64,000 nt of DNA from the NCBI GenBank assembly GCA_009602735.1, contig WELA01013488.1, positions 199,657-263,656 on the forward strand, in the 5' to 3' direction. The translations under genes were made by a program, and so were the position numbers. Shown here piece after piece: positions 1 to 13,489 of this stretch (positions are counted from its first letter, which is position 1; the number at the start of each line of letters is the position of its first letter). The notes below the pieces were generated by a model. It ran no database searches and was not told where the DNA came from. It saw only the letters and a list, made by a program, of their open reading frames with translations. This DNA comes from Mesotaenium endlicherianum. Lineage: Eukaryota > Streptophyta > Zygnematophyceae > Zygnematales > Mesotaeniaceae.

Positions 1-784
1 GGTGGGGTGGGGTGGGGGGGGAGGGAGGAGACGGGGCCAAGGTGAGAAGGGTGGTAGTCAGAAGGGTGAGGTGAAGGGTGTGGCACGAGCGCTCTGTTTA
101 GCGGCGCCTCTTGGATGAAGGGAGTGGACGCAATGGACCGGAGTGAGGTGAGCCGTGCGTGGGAAGGAGTGTACGTGGGCCTCTGAAACCCGGCACAATT
201 TTGGATTGCCCTTGATCCGCTGCACTTACTTTCCCCAGTCTTCTGAGAACCAGAAGACTCTGAGGGTCCCGCAGGCAACCGAAAATGTGCCCAGTCTGTT
301 GTCGCCAGTGAGGCCCCCTCACGTACAAGTCGGTGAGGGCAAAGTGTCGCTCTTTGAGACCGAGAGTATGAACGGCATGACTCTTACACGCAACAGCAGC
401 ACGTGCTCCCCCGCGTCTGGGCGCCTGCCTGAAGGCAGGCCATCAGGCGGTTGTTCATGCTGGCCCACTGTCAGCCCCCAGTGCTCAACGGGGAAAGAAG
501 CTTTTTCGCGAGCGGAGGTGCTGCAGGCGATGGGCCCCCTGGCCTGCACGGTGCCACTTTGCGGCTGCCGGGTGTGCCTCTGTGCCACCGCCGAGTGTGC
601 CATTCTGCCATCGGGCCGCTGGCGGGTGTGCCGAGTGGGCCAGCTATGAACTTACAGCTCTAGACTACACTGAAGCTAGCTCAAGCCAGGGCACATGTGA
701 CGGCGGTGAATGTGTAAGTAAGAGCTGGTGCAGGGAGGCTGAAGAGGTTTGTTGGCACCTGTTTAAAACCTCTTCGCTTCTCAG
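1..784. other. No recognisable gene; probable intron or 5' part of the carrier gene
   Basis: I see no conserved protein segment here. The first bases are a G-rich low-complexity stretch. The next recognisable sequence is an exon beginning at 785 after a good acceptor, so this stretch is probably an intron of the carrier gene, whose first transmembrane repeats would lie off the left edge. The open frames present have no family resemblance and shift between frames. Confidence 0.4.
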
Positions 785-2492
785 GCGCTGGCGGGAGGCA
801 GGGACACGTCGCAGCTGGGGAGGGGCTCCATGCTCATTGCCGGAGGCGTGGCGGGCGCCGCCTTCTGGGCGTCTGTGTACCCGACAGATGTCATCAAGAG
901 CATGATCCAGATCGACGATTATAAGTGAGTGCCCCCTGTCCCTTCCCCTCCCCCCCCGGCACCAGTTGCCCCTTTTCCTGCTTCCTCTGCCCCTCCCCTT
1001 CCTGTATTAGCACAGAGCCCGCGCAAGGATGGCAAACATAAACTTTTGCATCATGATTGGAGCCATGGCTCATTGGTCTGTACTGCCTTCCTGTCTCTGC
1101 TCGCCAGAGGGCCCTGCGTATTCTCCAATGACCGACTGTACATCACTGAATACCCCGTCACGCAGCTGCCCTTCTACAGGGGCCACTTTCCTTGCAGCGT
1201 GGGGAAGGGTGGGCGCTGGTAAGGTTGGGCTGGGTGGCGGTGGCGGTTTCCCACTCTGTGAGCCCTGCCCCGGAATTGTCAGGTGCCGGTTTTTTGGATC
1301 GGGAGGAGAGGATCAAGGCGGGATTGCTCTGCGTTTTTGGGGTCTCGGGCCGTCAGAGCAGATCCTGTTGGCGCATACTGCGTGAGCATGGCTAGGGCAT
1401 TCAAGTGTTGGCCATGGAGCAGTACGAGGCATTGGGGGTGTTGGGTATGTGGTGCGCAAGCCGACTCTGGGGGAGCCATCTTCATGCCTCGCCACCTGGC
1501 GTGGTGTGCACACGCGGGATCAGCCTCGCACTCAGGCCCGCAGCAGGGGGCAGACGGAGCTGGTGCTAGAGGAGCTGGTGTGTCGGGTTCTTCTTCCACC
1601 TTTCTGGGAAACCGGAGTAGAGCCATAGCCCCGCCCCTCTCTCTCATGGCTCGTGCATGCCAGTATCACTATCGTCTCCCCCCTCTCCTCACCCTCCAAG
1701 CCTTCCCCCTCCCCGCCCCCCAGGTCCCATGTCCCGCATAGTCTCGCGCCGTGGATCATTCCTACCTCTGCACTGCGCCGGCGCTGTGCTTGAAGTCACG
1801 GGCTGACGGGATGCTAAACTGCCTACTTCGCCTTCTTGGTGTAGAGTTGACGGTGTGAACCATTTTACCTCAAATTCAGCATGTGTGTTCACCCGTATCG
1901 TGTATTCCTCAAGTCATATAGCAACTGGTAAGTGGAATTGGGGAAGTCTTGCCAGGTTCTAATTAAGTTGTCCGTCAGCCCGTGGTTGGAATGTGACGAT
2001 GGCCGTGGTTGAGAGGTGCAGTCAGGCCGTGGTGCCATTGGTAGCAGGGAGGCCAGGCGCCTTGCCCATCCGGGAGGGTACTATGCGCAGGGGAAAATGC
2101 AGTCAGGACTTTGACTGGGGTGCACGCTGGTTACGTTGCAAAGGGTCGAGGTTTGCGTGCCTGTCCTCAATCGAACTAACCCCAGGAATGGCCAGGCAGA
2201 AGGCTCATACGCTGTGTGCGCGTGCGCGCGTGCGTTTGTTCGTGTGCGTGTGCTTGTGTTTGCTTGTGTGATGTGCGTGTGTGTGTGTGTGTTGGGGGGG
2301 GTGTGGCGCTTGCGATTGCGGCACGGCAGGAACCCCAAGTACAAGGGCACCATGGACGCGTTCCGGAAGGTCTGGGCAACCGAGGGCGTGAAGGGCTTGT
2401 ACCGCGGCTTTGGGCCAGCCATGGCACGCAGCGTGCCGGCCAACGCAGCCTGCTTTCTCGCCTACGAGCTCGTGCGCGAGCAGCTGGGCTGA
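785..2492 (+). CDS. Mitochondrial carrier family protein, C-terminal exons (partial)
   Basis: This is the last part of a solute carrier of the mitochondrial inner membrane. Two exons are visible, 785-924 and 2330-2492, joining in phase through a split Lys codon (AA|G), with GT at 925 and AG at 2328-2329. The first carries the third-repeat signature PTDVIKSMIQIDD, matching the family motif Px[D/E]xx[K/R], preceded by a Gly/Ala-rich helix (MLIAGGVAGAAFWASVYP). The second has the helix-h and helix-6 pattern YKGTMDAFRKV, GLYRGFGPAMARSVPANAA, then FLAYELVREQLG and a stop. The wording resembles the carnitine/acylcarnitine and basic amino acid carrier branch (plant BOU, animal SLC25A20/29), but the substrate-contact residues of repeats 1 and 2 are missing, so substrate is inference. 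The intron 925-2329 contains a TG-rich tract. The 5' part lies upstream of the window or was not recognised. Confidence 0.88.
2215..2300. repeat. TG/CG-rich microsatellite in carrier intron
   Basis: Alternating purine-pyrimidine tract (GTGCGCGCGTGCG then GTGTGTGT) followed by a short G run, ending about 30 bases before the 2330 acceptor. Such a sequence can adopt Z-DNA. It is intronic. Confidence 0.8.
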
Positions 2493-3673
2493 GGGAGTGG
2501 CTGGGCGGAGAGAGCAGCTGGGCTTGGACTGAGTAATGATCCAACAAGCGCCGCCGACTTGACGGAGAGGGGGCGGTTTGGCCTCTACCTTCACTATACA
2601 AGGGCAGCCTCAATTTAACTTGCTAGACGCGTGGCCCCCTCAAGGCAGGGGCTTGTGTCGCCACATTTCTCGTGAAAAAGTCTCTGGGAAAAGTCGCGCC
2701 CATCTTCTGCACACAAGGGCCACAAGGGCCCTAGGCCGTTATATCATCGCTGTAGTTGTTCTTGATTGGTCAAGTCATTGTCTAATTTGATGTTGCCATG
2801 TTCCTTAGGTTCAATGAAATTAGTCAAGGTGGACTTATTACTGGTTATTGAGTATGGTGTTAGGTGCCAAACGTTGGCTTTCTTGTTGCTCCTCATTTCA
2901 GCTGTAAGTTCTTTACTGGGAGATAGCCCCAACAGTTAGCACTAGGATCGATAGGTTAGGGATTGTTCTTTTGGCGTGTTCAGTGATCGTAACAGATGGA
3001 CAGATCTAAGGGGCTGCTAGCAAGGTGCAGCAGACCTCCCACGTACGCTGTTTCTGCTCCCGCTTAATATCTGAACAAGAAGATGGAATGTAGCTCCTAT
3101 GTGTATGGGGTGTAGGACAATCAAGAAGGGAACCGTGCCGTGTGGTACAAGCATAGCAAGATGATGCCAAGAACTGTTCATAGGTTGAACACTTAGATAG
3201 ATCAATCCAGGATGCAGAAAAATAGTAGCTTTATTCCAAGTATACTTGACATACAAGAGCAATTATCCTTTATGACATAAAATACTCCCCAGGTCTGCGT
3301 ATAGTTACAATCAGTATGAGATCTTTTTTTGATGGTGCTGACTAAAGATGATGCACGTGTCATCCTCAGGTACATGAACTCAAAGGCAAATGAGCAATGT
3401 GCTTTCCACATATGAGTGGGACTTGAGTATGGCTGACAAGTTTCATGCTAGGAGCTGAAACGATATGGGACAGTGTATACACAGCAAGAAGTGTTGCAAT
3501 TCAGGACAGAACGTGATGCCCATTTCGTGATGAGGCACTAGTGAGGTTGGTGAAAACTGCCAAATGTCAACATTGCAAGAGCAGCGTCTCAGTGCATGTG
3601 TAACCATGACATCTAACTGCTTTCCTCGCGCAACAGTCCATTCCGTCATCAATAGCATCATGAACGGCTGTCC
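2493..3673. other. Convergent intergenic region
   Basis: Lies between the stop of the carrier gene (+) and the stop of the O-fucosyltransferase gene (-). Base composition is more AT-rich than the flanking exons. It should hold both 3' UTRs. I see no conserved coding segment, and the short open frames have no coherent family pattern. Confidence 0.5.
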
Positions 3674-6600
3674 TCAATATCTTGGACCACTACTACTTTT
3701 CGTTGCCAGAGGGCACATGGTGCTTGTGTCACCAGAATTGGAAGCTGACCCTTGTGATTGGCAAAAACATTCCGGCCATGGATTTGTGAAGAAGAACTCT
3801 TGTCGAGAAGTTCGAGGATGTGGGCCTCCTGAAGAAGTTTCATCCATTACCCTCTTGACTTCAGTGAGGAACAAGCTCTCGTCAGTTCCATTCACCTCCC
3901 TCTCCATGAACACACGTGCTAGAGCTTTCCGATTGGGCTGAATGGTGATGCCGAATCCAGAATATAGGCGATGGCCCATGACGTTGTTTGCGAAGTTGCT
4001 CGGACCATTGTACGTGGGCATGAAGATGTCCGCCTGCAGCGAGCATGAAATGCGATAAAAACGTGAGAAAGCAAAGCATACAAGATAGCCCCAGCAGTGA
4101 AGTCCATGAAACCAGACGCAACAAGATAAGGTTGAAAAAAAGGGCCTATAAACATAAAATGTTGCCCCTACAAACATAAAATGTTGCCCATACTTCATGG
4201 AAACAACAGGGGACAATAGCAGACAGTAAGAGAAGCGTGGTGAAAACAAACACAGCCTACCTGTACCTGCTCACTCAAGTAGCAGCAAGAGGGACACTTG
4301 CAACACCGGATTATTACTGGACCATTTCACTTTACCTCGAGGCACACAAGGTAGTCCACTGCTGGGCCGAGCAGGCCGCGCCCCTCTGCACGAACTGCCT
4401 GCAGCTCCTCAGACGATGCGACGGAGGTTCTGTTCTCAAGCTTGGGGAACAGGTTGCGAAGAGGGACCATAAATCGGTCCCCGCCGAATATATCCCCAGC
4501 AGCTATGTAGAGACGGGTGTTGCTCCCGTAGCCCATTGCTCTAAGAATCACGCCAACCTGCAAGCTCCTCCATCCAGACACGACAAATGTAGCAAATGTC
4601 AGGCCTGCAAAACTCCCCGGTTGGCTGACGGCAGACTTGTGCGCGTGAAGCTGTCTAATTTATCAGAAACAGAAAGAAGCAAAGGCAGCAGACAACATTG
4701 TCGGCTTGTAGTCTGCGCAGCAAAGGCAAGCCGCGTCTCAGAAAATTCTTCTTCGCTGAGATCACCTGGCACGAAGTCTGAAGCCAGGTCCCGACAAGAG
4801 TTTGCATGAAGCTCGCCGGGCGAGCTTCCAATCAGCACCACTGCTTACGACTTAGTTATAAGGCACGAACATGTATGAGGAGGGGTGAACGCGGGCATCG
4901 TACTCAGCGGCCTCGACAGAGACTGCTGGACATTTCCTACTCTGAACAGATCAGCGCGCCTGCGAGTGGGCCTGTGGCATGACAGACCTCTTCTGGCGTG
5001 AGGGGGCATTTCCCAATGAGGCGGCGCTCCTGCGTCTCGAGGTGCTTGTCCGCAAAATTGGCCTTCCTGTAGGCTCTCAGCTGCTCCTGCTCCTCAGGCC
5101 CGAAAAGATCAACGCAGCTGCCACACCACGTGCAACAGAAAGAATCTTTGGCACAAAGAGGTTGCGGCTCTAAAATGTTTAGAGCAGTTGTCTTCCCCAG
5201 CTGGAACGATCACATCACAGCTCCTTCGACTAGACAAGCAGTTGAGACTCTAGGTTTTCCTGTCACACTCTTCTGGGAGTGCTTTCTTCCCTGTTTGCTC
5301 TCCCTGCTTCATGCGTCGTCTTCCCCGAGCTCTCAGAGCAGACGAAGGAGCTAGGTCGGTCATCCCAAAATGTGGACTAACAGGCGGCTGAGCAGAGGCT
5401 ATGAGACACTGCCGTTGACCTCCAGGCAGTTACATGTCGAGATGCGCGACAGACATAGAGCGTGGGTATGAAAATTGCAATGAGGCTTGGGATAATATCC
5501 GTCCACAGGCAGCAAGGAGCGGGCCTCTCAGCTCCCGCCAGTGCCCAAGCCCCCCAGCGCGTGCGCGAGGCAGGCATGGGAGCCACACACAGGCCAAAAG
5601 GCAGAGCCGACAAGTTGCCCCGCTGACACGAAGCAGGCCAGCGAGGCCAGTGAGGCTTACCCGGCAAACGCAAGCATGTCCATCTCGAAGCGCAGGTGGA
5701 TGGCAATGAACGGCCCGGATGCTCTCATGCGGCCGACCACCAGCTTGGCCGTGGCTTCGACCTGCGGGATGAAGCGGAGGGCGTGGAAGTTGACTCTGCA
5801 TCTCAGGCGCTGCCATTCTGCAGCCAGCGAGCTGTTGCCCAGCTCCTCGGCCAGGCGATGCGAAAAGGGCGTCAGGTAGATGACCCCCCGTTTCATCAGA
5901 GCTGGGAGGGCAGTTCTGAGGTACCACTCTGGGGGGGCATCTCGGGGAGGCCGCATCTGCACCTGCAAGGACATTGGACACCAGACGGGGGGCAGTTAGC
6001 CAAAGTAGCCTAAAGTAGCCTTTCGGCAAGGACTGAATGAGGGCTAGTTGTGATGCTGTGCAAGTGTGGTATCTACGTCCATAGGGAGCCAGCACGTGTG
6101 GCGCATGCTGCCTACATGTAGTTGCTAAGAGGAGTAGGAAGCTACTGGTATTGTTGAGCAGTAGTCAGCAACTGGTAGCGGTAAGCAGTAGTAAGCAACT
6201 TGTAGCAGTTCCAAGAACTTCCTCAACAGCCCATGGCACTCATGAAGTTATATATTACTTGCTGGTGCTCGCAGTACCTTCCAAACGTGGCCTATTAAAG
6301 GCGTGCTATGCTTGTCATGCTCGGGAAACTGCACTCTGGTAACAACACTGAGGTAAGGGGGGTCCAGCAGTCGGAAAGGCCACCTGCGACTTGCTCCATT
6401 TGATGTCCTTGGGCAACTTGCGTACAACCCTCACATCACTCTTCAGCTCCCTGATGAAATGATCCACATCATAGATGCCCTCAAAGCCACTGCCACCACA
6501 CAGCACACGCATGTTGAAGTTACTGCATGCACATACACACCCACCTGAGACTGGGCCCTTCTGCCAGTACAGCTCACTCTTTTCCCCCTACGTGACATTC

Positions 6601-7859
6601 TTTGAACCTGCTCGCCTCAAGTTCCAGACCAATCGGTTCTGCAGGCATGCGGATGTAGCTGTCTGCTTGCTTTGGTGTTTCTCTACGACCAACTCCTTCA
6701 CAGCTCCAGAGAGGCGTCGACCAGAGCCACCTATCTATTTGCCAGGGTAAGCAACAAACCTCTGGTCTTTCCAATACGAGTTGGTGTCGAGGTCAGGGAG
6801 GACAAGGGTTGCGTTCAGCATCCTTGCCACCACCACTGCATTGCATATCTGCCCACGAGCCTTGCATTAGACACATTTGACTCTGATAGCAAATGTCGCA
6901 GCGGCGCTAAGTAAGCAGATGACTTATGACAGCTTTGTTGTCCTTCAGGAAGTTCGCCCTTGATAAAGAAGATCTCAGGGGGCGGATATCCATAAGCTCA
7001 TTTGAGCACGTTGGCCTTCCATACAGCACTTCTCAGGTCAATCTGAAGCAAGGCCCAGCCAGAAGGACCCTAGCAGCCTGCCTGAGATTGACTGAGAGTT
7101 GCCGTTTAAAGAGAGATGAACTCACAGCACTTCTCTGCTGGTTGAGGCCCCCGTTGCAGCGCACCAAAAGATACCCGCTGCTTTTCTTGCCAGGAGCTGT
7201 CAACCAAAAATCAGGCCTGCCAATACTTAAGTGACGCCCACTGGATGGACATGTGAACGCTTCCCTAAATAACATACGTCATTTTCAAACCTGCCAGGAT
7301 TCTATTTGAAGCCAACTTTTTAAGATACCAACCATCTCCATATAATGGGGCAAAAGCTGAAGTATGAGCACAAAGAATTTGCCACGATTAAGAGATCGAA
7401 TACAAAATAAGAACCAGTTTTGATTAGTCTAAGAGTTTACCAGGCCACTCAGGCATTCGAGGAAGGCTGGAGGGTTGCCATCCTTTGCTGGGAGCTTTCT
7501 CCCAAAGTTCTGCTTCACCTCTCTGCTAGAAATGGCAGTACCAACTATATTTAGTAATGCCATGACTGCTTCGCACCTCACTTTTGGTAGCACGAACGGA
7601 ATGACATCATTTGTTTACAGCTCCATGCAGTTGCTGAGAATGAGGGAAGCAAGCTTAAGGCTGGATAGTGTATGGAGAACCTTTGCTTAAGAAGATAAAC
7701 GAGGAGTTTGAGTTGCAGAAATGTAATCATGCAATTTGCTCAGGTAGCTACCCAAAAGTGTTGCTTACCCACCTTCAAAGTATTCAGATCGTGGGCAGAA
7801 GTCAAGGCTCCCCACAAATTCCTGACTTGGCCATGGTCTGTCCTCCCATTTTTTCCGCC
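3674..7859 (-). CDS. GDP-fucose protein O-fucosyltransferase-like protein (plant O-FucT family), 5' end not found
   Basis: A Golgi-type glycosyltransferase of the large plant O-FucT family; acceptor unknown. Exons, in transcript order: 7859-7773, 7518-7441 (or from 7525), 7196-7126, 6848-6760, 6489-6384, 5962-5661, 5117-4988, 4557-4336, 4033-3674; all join in phase with GT-AG borders. Family motifs in order: GYLLVRCNGGLNQQR; MLNATLVLPDLDTNSYWKD; FEGIYDVDHFIRELKSDVR; VNFHALRFIP; FIAIHLRFEMDMLAFAG (the conserved HLRFE fucosyltransferase motif); GPEEQEQLRAYRK; CPLTPEE; LRAMGYGSNTRLYIAAGD; then a C-terminal segment with ADIFMPTYNGPSNFANNVMG and GHRLYSGFG. The part seen encodes about 480 residues. 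The N-terminal signal anchor usual for type II members should lie above 7859; I did not find it with confidence. The C-terminal 50 residues are not conserved. Confidence 0.9.
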
Positions 7860-9896
7860 CTGTCAATCATAAGTTGATGAACACCCAAGCTGCCTCAATT
7901 TTCCCAATTTGAATATTTATGCCACTAATTACATTCGGCCAGTGAAATGCACAAAATATACCCACATAAAAGTCAAAAAGCGGAACTTCACAGAGATACC
8001 AAAGTGACTCAGCAAAAAAATAGATTATGGAAGCCATATTGCATGTTGACGCTACCATATCCTATACTAAGCTCTCAAAGTTGAAAAAAACTATGAAAGA
8101 AACTTGAGTCTTTCTGCTCTCAGTAGTCAAAACTCACATCAAGTAGAGTTATGGTAGGCATGCATTCCGATTAGTTTGAGCAGAGGTTCTTACTGCATAA
8201 ATATTGCTGATGATAACAAACACCGGCACTGCCACAAGGACTGTTCGGAGGAAGACCACCAACTTTGGGTGGAGAACACTCTGCCATGTACACAGTTGCA
8301 GGCAACCCCTGCAAAGCACCTACTGAGAGTGTTAGCCGGCATCCTGCCGCACCTGCTTCACAGATAGATTAAATTTAGAAAGAAAGGCATCTGCAGGCAT
8401 ATAAAAAAGTGCGGAATGCAATGAATATTTGTCGATTACAGATTGTTCTGCATCTAGCTCCAAGACATTCGGCACTTCAGTCGGCTGGTTCAAGACGTCA
8501 TGGGATAGCCGACTTACCGCCGCTTTCTTAATTTTCTCTGTCTCGGGGTTGTTGTGGTTGGACTCCTAAGATTGTCCATTTCTGGCTCTTGGCCTGTTGC
8601 CAATGATCATCTAAGAATTCATCATATTGGGGCTATATCTGAAGCTTATTTTATACTAGAGAACCTATGCAATGGGGCACCAAGCAGGGGGAGACTGGCA
8701 AGATAAATGCGATACGTGTTGTGTTGAGTCGTTTTCCTGCCCTGCTTTATTACAGAAATACAAAATCACTTGAACATTCTTTTTTTATACACATGAACAT
8801 GCAGCAGAATGGATGCCCTATCATCTTAAGGGATACACTGCCGGAGCGAAGAAGAAAGAGTATTATTCTGCTGATCTCTCGGACAGCTTGGAGACATGGA
8901 CGCAAACTTTCTAATATTTGGGCTGGGCTCAAGTTGGCTGTCACTCATGGTTACTGACAGCAGCTAGTGAACAGCAAGTTTAACCCGTCTTCTCTCCGTC
9001 CACTCAATGGTCCACTCCGTTTTTCCAAGCCCTCTCCACTGAGCTTCCTCTCGCGACCCCTTGACACATGCATGCTGATGCCAGCTGATGCACACTGATG
9101 CACATCGATTGATGGTGCATGTCCCTGTCGGTCGTACACGTGTCGTGCCAGATATTGCACAGGCATTGACAAGCATTGACAATGGTTGACTACCGCCCTC
9201 AGCTGGCCCCATTCTTGGTCCTTACAATATTGTACAGAACTGGTACAGAAAGTCTCCAGCAAAACACGTGACATTTCATTGCCTGTCTGCGTGCTCCCCC
9301 CACCACACCCCCACACACACTTGCCCATACTTTCACAGTACTCGCTTTTCGTCGAGTCATCTCTAGTCTACTATGCTCTGCTTCACGCAATTAATATGCT
9401 GGCATTCCAGACAGAGCCAGTTAAAGCGTTTGGAAGTATTTGCAACATCTTACAGCTACCTATTTAGTGTAATGAGATTCTTATTCGCTGAATAAAAGTA
9501 TCGAGGCTCCTGTTCTCCGACTCCCCTTTCACTACGATGCGACTTTGCACTTTTACAAGCATTCATCTATCTAATTGACACCACCCGCTGCACTTCCCGC
9601 CGTTTCTAAGCAATGCTTTTATAATTGATGAAGAATGCAGGCATAGCATCCTGATCACATGGCCATGGACGGTCTAAGGCATGTACTTTGGAGGCTGGGA
9701 AAGAGAAAAATGCAGGTCTATTGTTCCCAACAGGCCGGTGTTGGACAGGTCACCTTCAGCCGCTACCGACGTCGGAATGGAATATGTTTTTAAAAGCTGA
9801 CGGGTGGTAAATTTGACAAAATGTGTCCAAGCTTTGGGCTTAGAAGTGCATACCAGCTGGCATGACAAGTTACATTTTCTTTTGGGAGTCCTCTAC
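7860..9896. other. 5' region of the O-FucT gene and upstream region of the Popeye-like gene
   Basis: AT-richer sequence between two divergent genes. It probably holds the missing first exon or exons of the O-fucosyltransferase and its promoter. One minus-strand frame at 8750-8944 contains a hydrophobic stretch (RIILFLLRSGSVSLKMIG) that could be a membrane anchor, but no splice join or homology supports it. Short TGATGCACA-like repeats occur near 9070-9120. Confidence 0.35.
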
Positions 9897-9904
9897 TATT
9901 TAAA
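9897..9904 (+). promoter_or_regulatory. Possible TATA element (TATTTAAA) of the Popeye-like gene
   Basis: TATTTAAA begins 56 bases before the ATG at 9953. The same octamer lies 51 bases before the ATG of the ARM-repeat gene. Position and sequence suit a TATA box with a very short leader. No transcript data are available here. Confidence 0.35.
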
Positions 9905-9952
9905 CACCCGCATATATCCTACTTTCTTAAATTTTCAGTCGTTCCTGCTTGT

Positions 9953-12939
9953 ATGCAGGGAATACACTCTTCCATAAGAGATTACTCTACACTTATGAAG
10001 AAGACTTTTGGCCAGCATCCAGCGTACTCTACTGTAAGAAAGGTCCTCTTCCAGGCGCCGGCGAAGGCATCTCCTCATCAACCGGTTTGGAGGTCTACTT
10101 CTCAGGAGAAGGCTAGAACTTATTACACTACTCAGAATCCTCATAATGGTGGGGCTAGTACTGTAAGATCCGCATTGCAAAAGCAGTCCCCTCGTCAGTC
10201 GTTTGGCAAAATTCCAAAAATTCTTTCACGAACATACTCCGTAACTCATCTGACCCCACTTTTTGTGAGCCCCTCCTGGCAAGCTTTCTCTTTAGCTCTG
10301 AGAAGAGTGCACAACAGATCCTTCATGTCATGTCATGGCCATTTGACATCCAAAGCAGGCAGAGCAGTGGGACATTTCTGGAAATGCAGCATCCAAACGT
10401 CACGACAGGCAATCAGCTCTTCCTTCAGGCGCACGACGACAACAGCCACAGGGCACCCAGGTGGCGCAACAGGGGGGCCAGCGATAGCTCCAACCCCCAT
10501 ACTCGTCTCCCCTGTCATCATCCGCAAGCCTGCTATAAAGTCTCCCTTCCTGCAAACCATCAGGGCCCGCCTTGGGGTGACGCCTCGACTGCTGCTTTTT
10601 CTGGGACATTTCGCGTCACTGTTCGGAGTGCTGGCCCTCTTCATGAAGGACATGCTGTACCTGAGGTTGTTTATGGTCTGCGGAAGCTGCTGCGGCGTGC
10701 TCTTCAACCTGCTGCAGCCGACACCCCTGAAGATTCCCGCCATCTGGGGTTGTGTCTTCATCAGCTTGAACATGTTCCAGGTACTCCATAGAATGCTGGA
10801 ATGCCGTCTGCTCCCTGACCTTCCCCTATGCTCAGTCCTGCCAGTCCTCCTCCTGCATCTACTTGCAGATGAACTTAGACGCGTGCAACATGGGTATGCC
10901 ACCACATCTTGATGCACTTGTTTCTTCGGAGGCCTCTTGGTTGCTTCATCTCCTGTTCTGTGAGTTGTTTGCACAACTCGTGAGCATCTAGCCGCGTAAC
11001 CCTATGTCACGTCACAGGTGGTACAGATTTGTATGTGATGCTTGAGACTGTCTCTAACATGCTCATGATCACACGCGTTTGTCTCTTAGAGCTATCGCAC
11101 ACTCCCTCCTCCAGTCTAAAAGCAGCAGTTTCACTTAAGTACAAAAGTTGGTATGACATTATGAGGTTCAGTTATTGAAGCTGATCCGTATGCCGCTGTC
11201 CCCAACAGTCATCTGCCAGGATATACTGAATATATTCCTTCTCGTGTTCTGGATGTTGAGCAGATTATATTTCTACTGCATGAAAGACGACCTGTAAGTA
11301 CCTCAAGCCGCCAATGACCCCGATAAATGCACGATATATGCAGCTTCAGAAGTTGCGTTAAGAACAACAGCTGCCGTTATGCGCGGACGTCCATGCACGG
11401 GCACCAGCACAGACACAAGCCTTCATGTGTCCACTTGTAGGGTGGTCACTTTCACTTTGGCCGGGGACTTGGAAATGCGGGGTGCAGGAACATGCTTGTT
11501 AGCTGAGGCTATCTCTAAGGCTCTCCTAAGAGTGAGATTTGGTGGAGTGCTGTGCTGTCTCGATGCTCTTGTCTGAAAAAAACAGATCAGTGCTCGCCTT
11601 ACTCCACACGGATGAGCTTCAGCCTTCAGCAGCATCTGATGTAGGTGTATCATACAGATATCTCATGCATCTGATGTGGAAGTATTGTGCATCATGCCTC
11701 GTGCGGCCTCTGCTGGGTGCTGCTGCGTGCAGGTGCACTTTAAGGACGAGGAGGCCGAGGTGTACGAGGCCGTGTTCCAGCGCCACGGCGTGACACCTCA
11801 CCAGTTTGAAAAGCTCATGCGCCACGCTGGCGCCCAGTGGCGCGACCTGCCAGCAGGACACATGGTACGCTCTCCTTCATTACAGGCTCAACCACACGCC
11901 ACTGCTTTCCACTCGCACAGCCCCCACATATGCCTGAATGACAAGTTACTGGCGATGAGTCTCCCTCCTTCCACCTTGATATACTTATGTCGGCGTGGTA
12001 GATTGCTGTGTCCCAAATTCATCAGCACATCCAGCCTCCCCTACTCTGCAGACGCCCTCTAAGCTCTCTCAGGCCTTGAATACAGAAGCTCTGCTCTGCC
12101 CCTCAGCCTCCACAAAGGCCAGGGACGAGCCAGGCAGGCACTCGCTTACGAGCTCGAACCCCTTGCCCCTGGCTGATGCAGGTTCTGAAAGAGGGCGACT
12201 TTGTGGACACCGTGAGTGTTGTCGTCAGGTGAGCCCGCGTGCTCGCACATCCACGATGCACGTAGTCTGTTGCCTCTGCTGCACCCCCTCTTTTGAAGCT
12301 GGGGGGGTGCCAGACTTTTGAACCGCTTGCTTCCGAGGGAGACTCCTGCGCAGACCAGATCTTGTCGCGCCCGCCCCTGCTGCCTCTTTCGCTGGACTCT
12401 GTGTTTCTTCTGTCTCTTCTCTGTCCGTTCTCTTCTATTGCAAAGCAGGCAGAAACATGCATCCCAGCCCGTGAGGTCATCAATTGCTCGTGTCTTGTGG
12501 AGTATCAGCTGGAAAGAACCAGCAGAGAACTTGACCTCCTTGTGCTCTGGCAGAGGCCAAGCTGCGGGTTGTAAGCACCCTATGTTGCGCTCAGACAGTG
12601 ACCCTCACGGGAAAGGGGCGGGGTGCGCAGTGGCCGAGGCGAGGTGTGGAGGGAGGGGGAGGTCGTGGGCGAGGTGAAGAAGGGCAACCTGGTGGGCGAG
12701 ACCTCTCTGCTGGCCAAGGCCCACCAGACGGGCCACACGGTGGTCACTTCTGAGCCCACCCGCATTGTCTGCTGGCCCCGATTGAAGTACGCTGTTCCCG
12801 CTTCTGTGATTCCGCGAGCCTGAGAGACGGGTGTCCGAGCTTATGTGTAGCTAGCTTGCTGGCTGGTGCACTCCATTTGCGGAGTGCGCAGAGTTTAATA
12901 GAGGGTCTTTGCAGGATCGTGTCACGCTCCTCTCTGGCT

Positions 12940-12984
<45 letters not shown>

Positions 12985-13420
12985 NNNNNNNNNNNNNNNN
13001 NNNNNNNNNNNNNNNNNNNNNNNNNNNNNNNNNNNNNNNNNNNNNNNNNNNNNNNNNNNNNNNNNNNNNNNNNNNNNNNNNNNNNNNNNNNNNNNNNNNN
13101 NNNNNNNNNNNNNNNNNNNNNNNNNNNNNNNNNNNNNNNNNNNNNNNNNNNNNNNNNNNNNNNNNNNNNNNNNNNNNNNNNNNNNNNNNNNNNNNNNNNN
13201 NNNNNNNNNNNNNNNNNNNNNNNNNNNNNNNNNNNNNNNNNNNNNNNNNNNNNNNNNNNNNNNNNNNNNNNNNNNNNNNNNNNNNNNNNNNNNNNNNNNN
13301 NNNNNNNNNNNNNNNNNNNNNNNNNNNNNNNNNNNNNNNNNNNNNNNNNNNNNNNNNNNNNNNNNNNNNNNNNNNNNNNNNNNNNNNNNNNNNNNNNNNN
13401 NNNNNNNNNNNNNNNNNNNN

Positions 13421-13489
<69 letters not shown>

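Noticed and set aside
155-649. Long open frame of 164 codons at the left edge
   Set aside because: Overlapped by equally long frames on both strands, low-complexity composition, no recognisable family; probably chance in GC-rich intron.
10869-11293. Possible 25-base micro-exon (10869-10893) plus exon 11209-11293 encoding a hydrophobic segment in the Popeye-like gene
   Set aside because: They join each other in phase and have good splice borders, but together total 110 bases and would put the following exon at 11733 out of frame. Direct splicing from 10780 to 11733 keeps the frame and the expected Popeye order.
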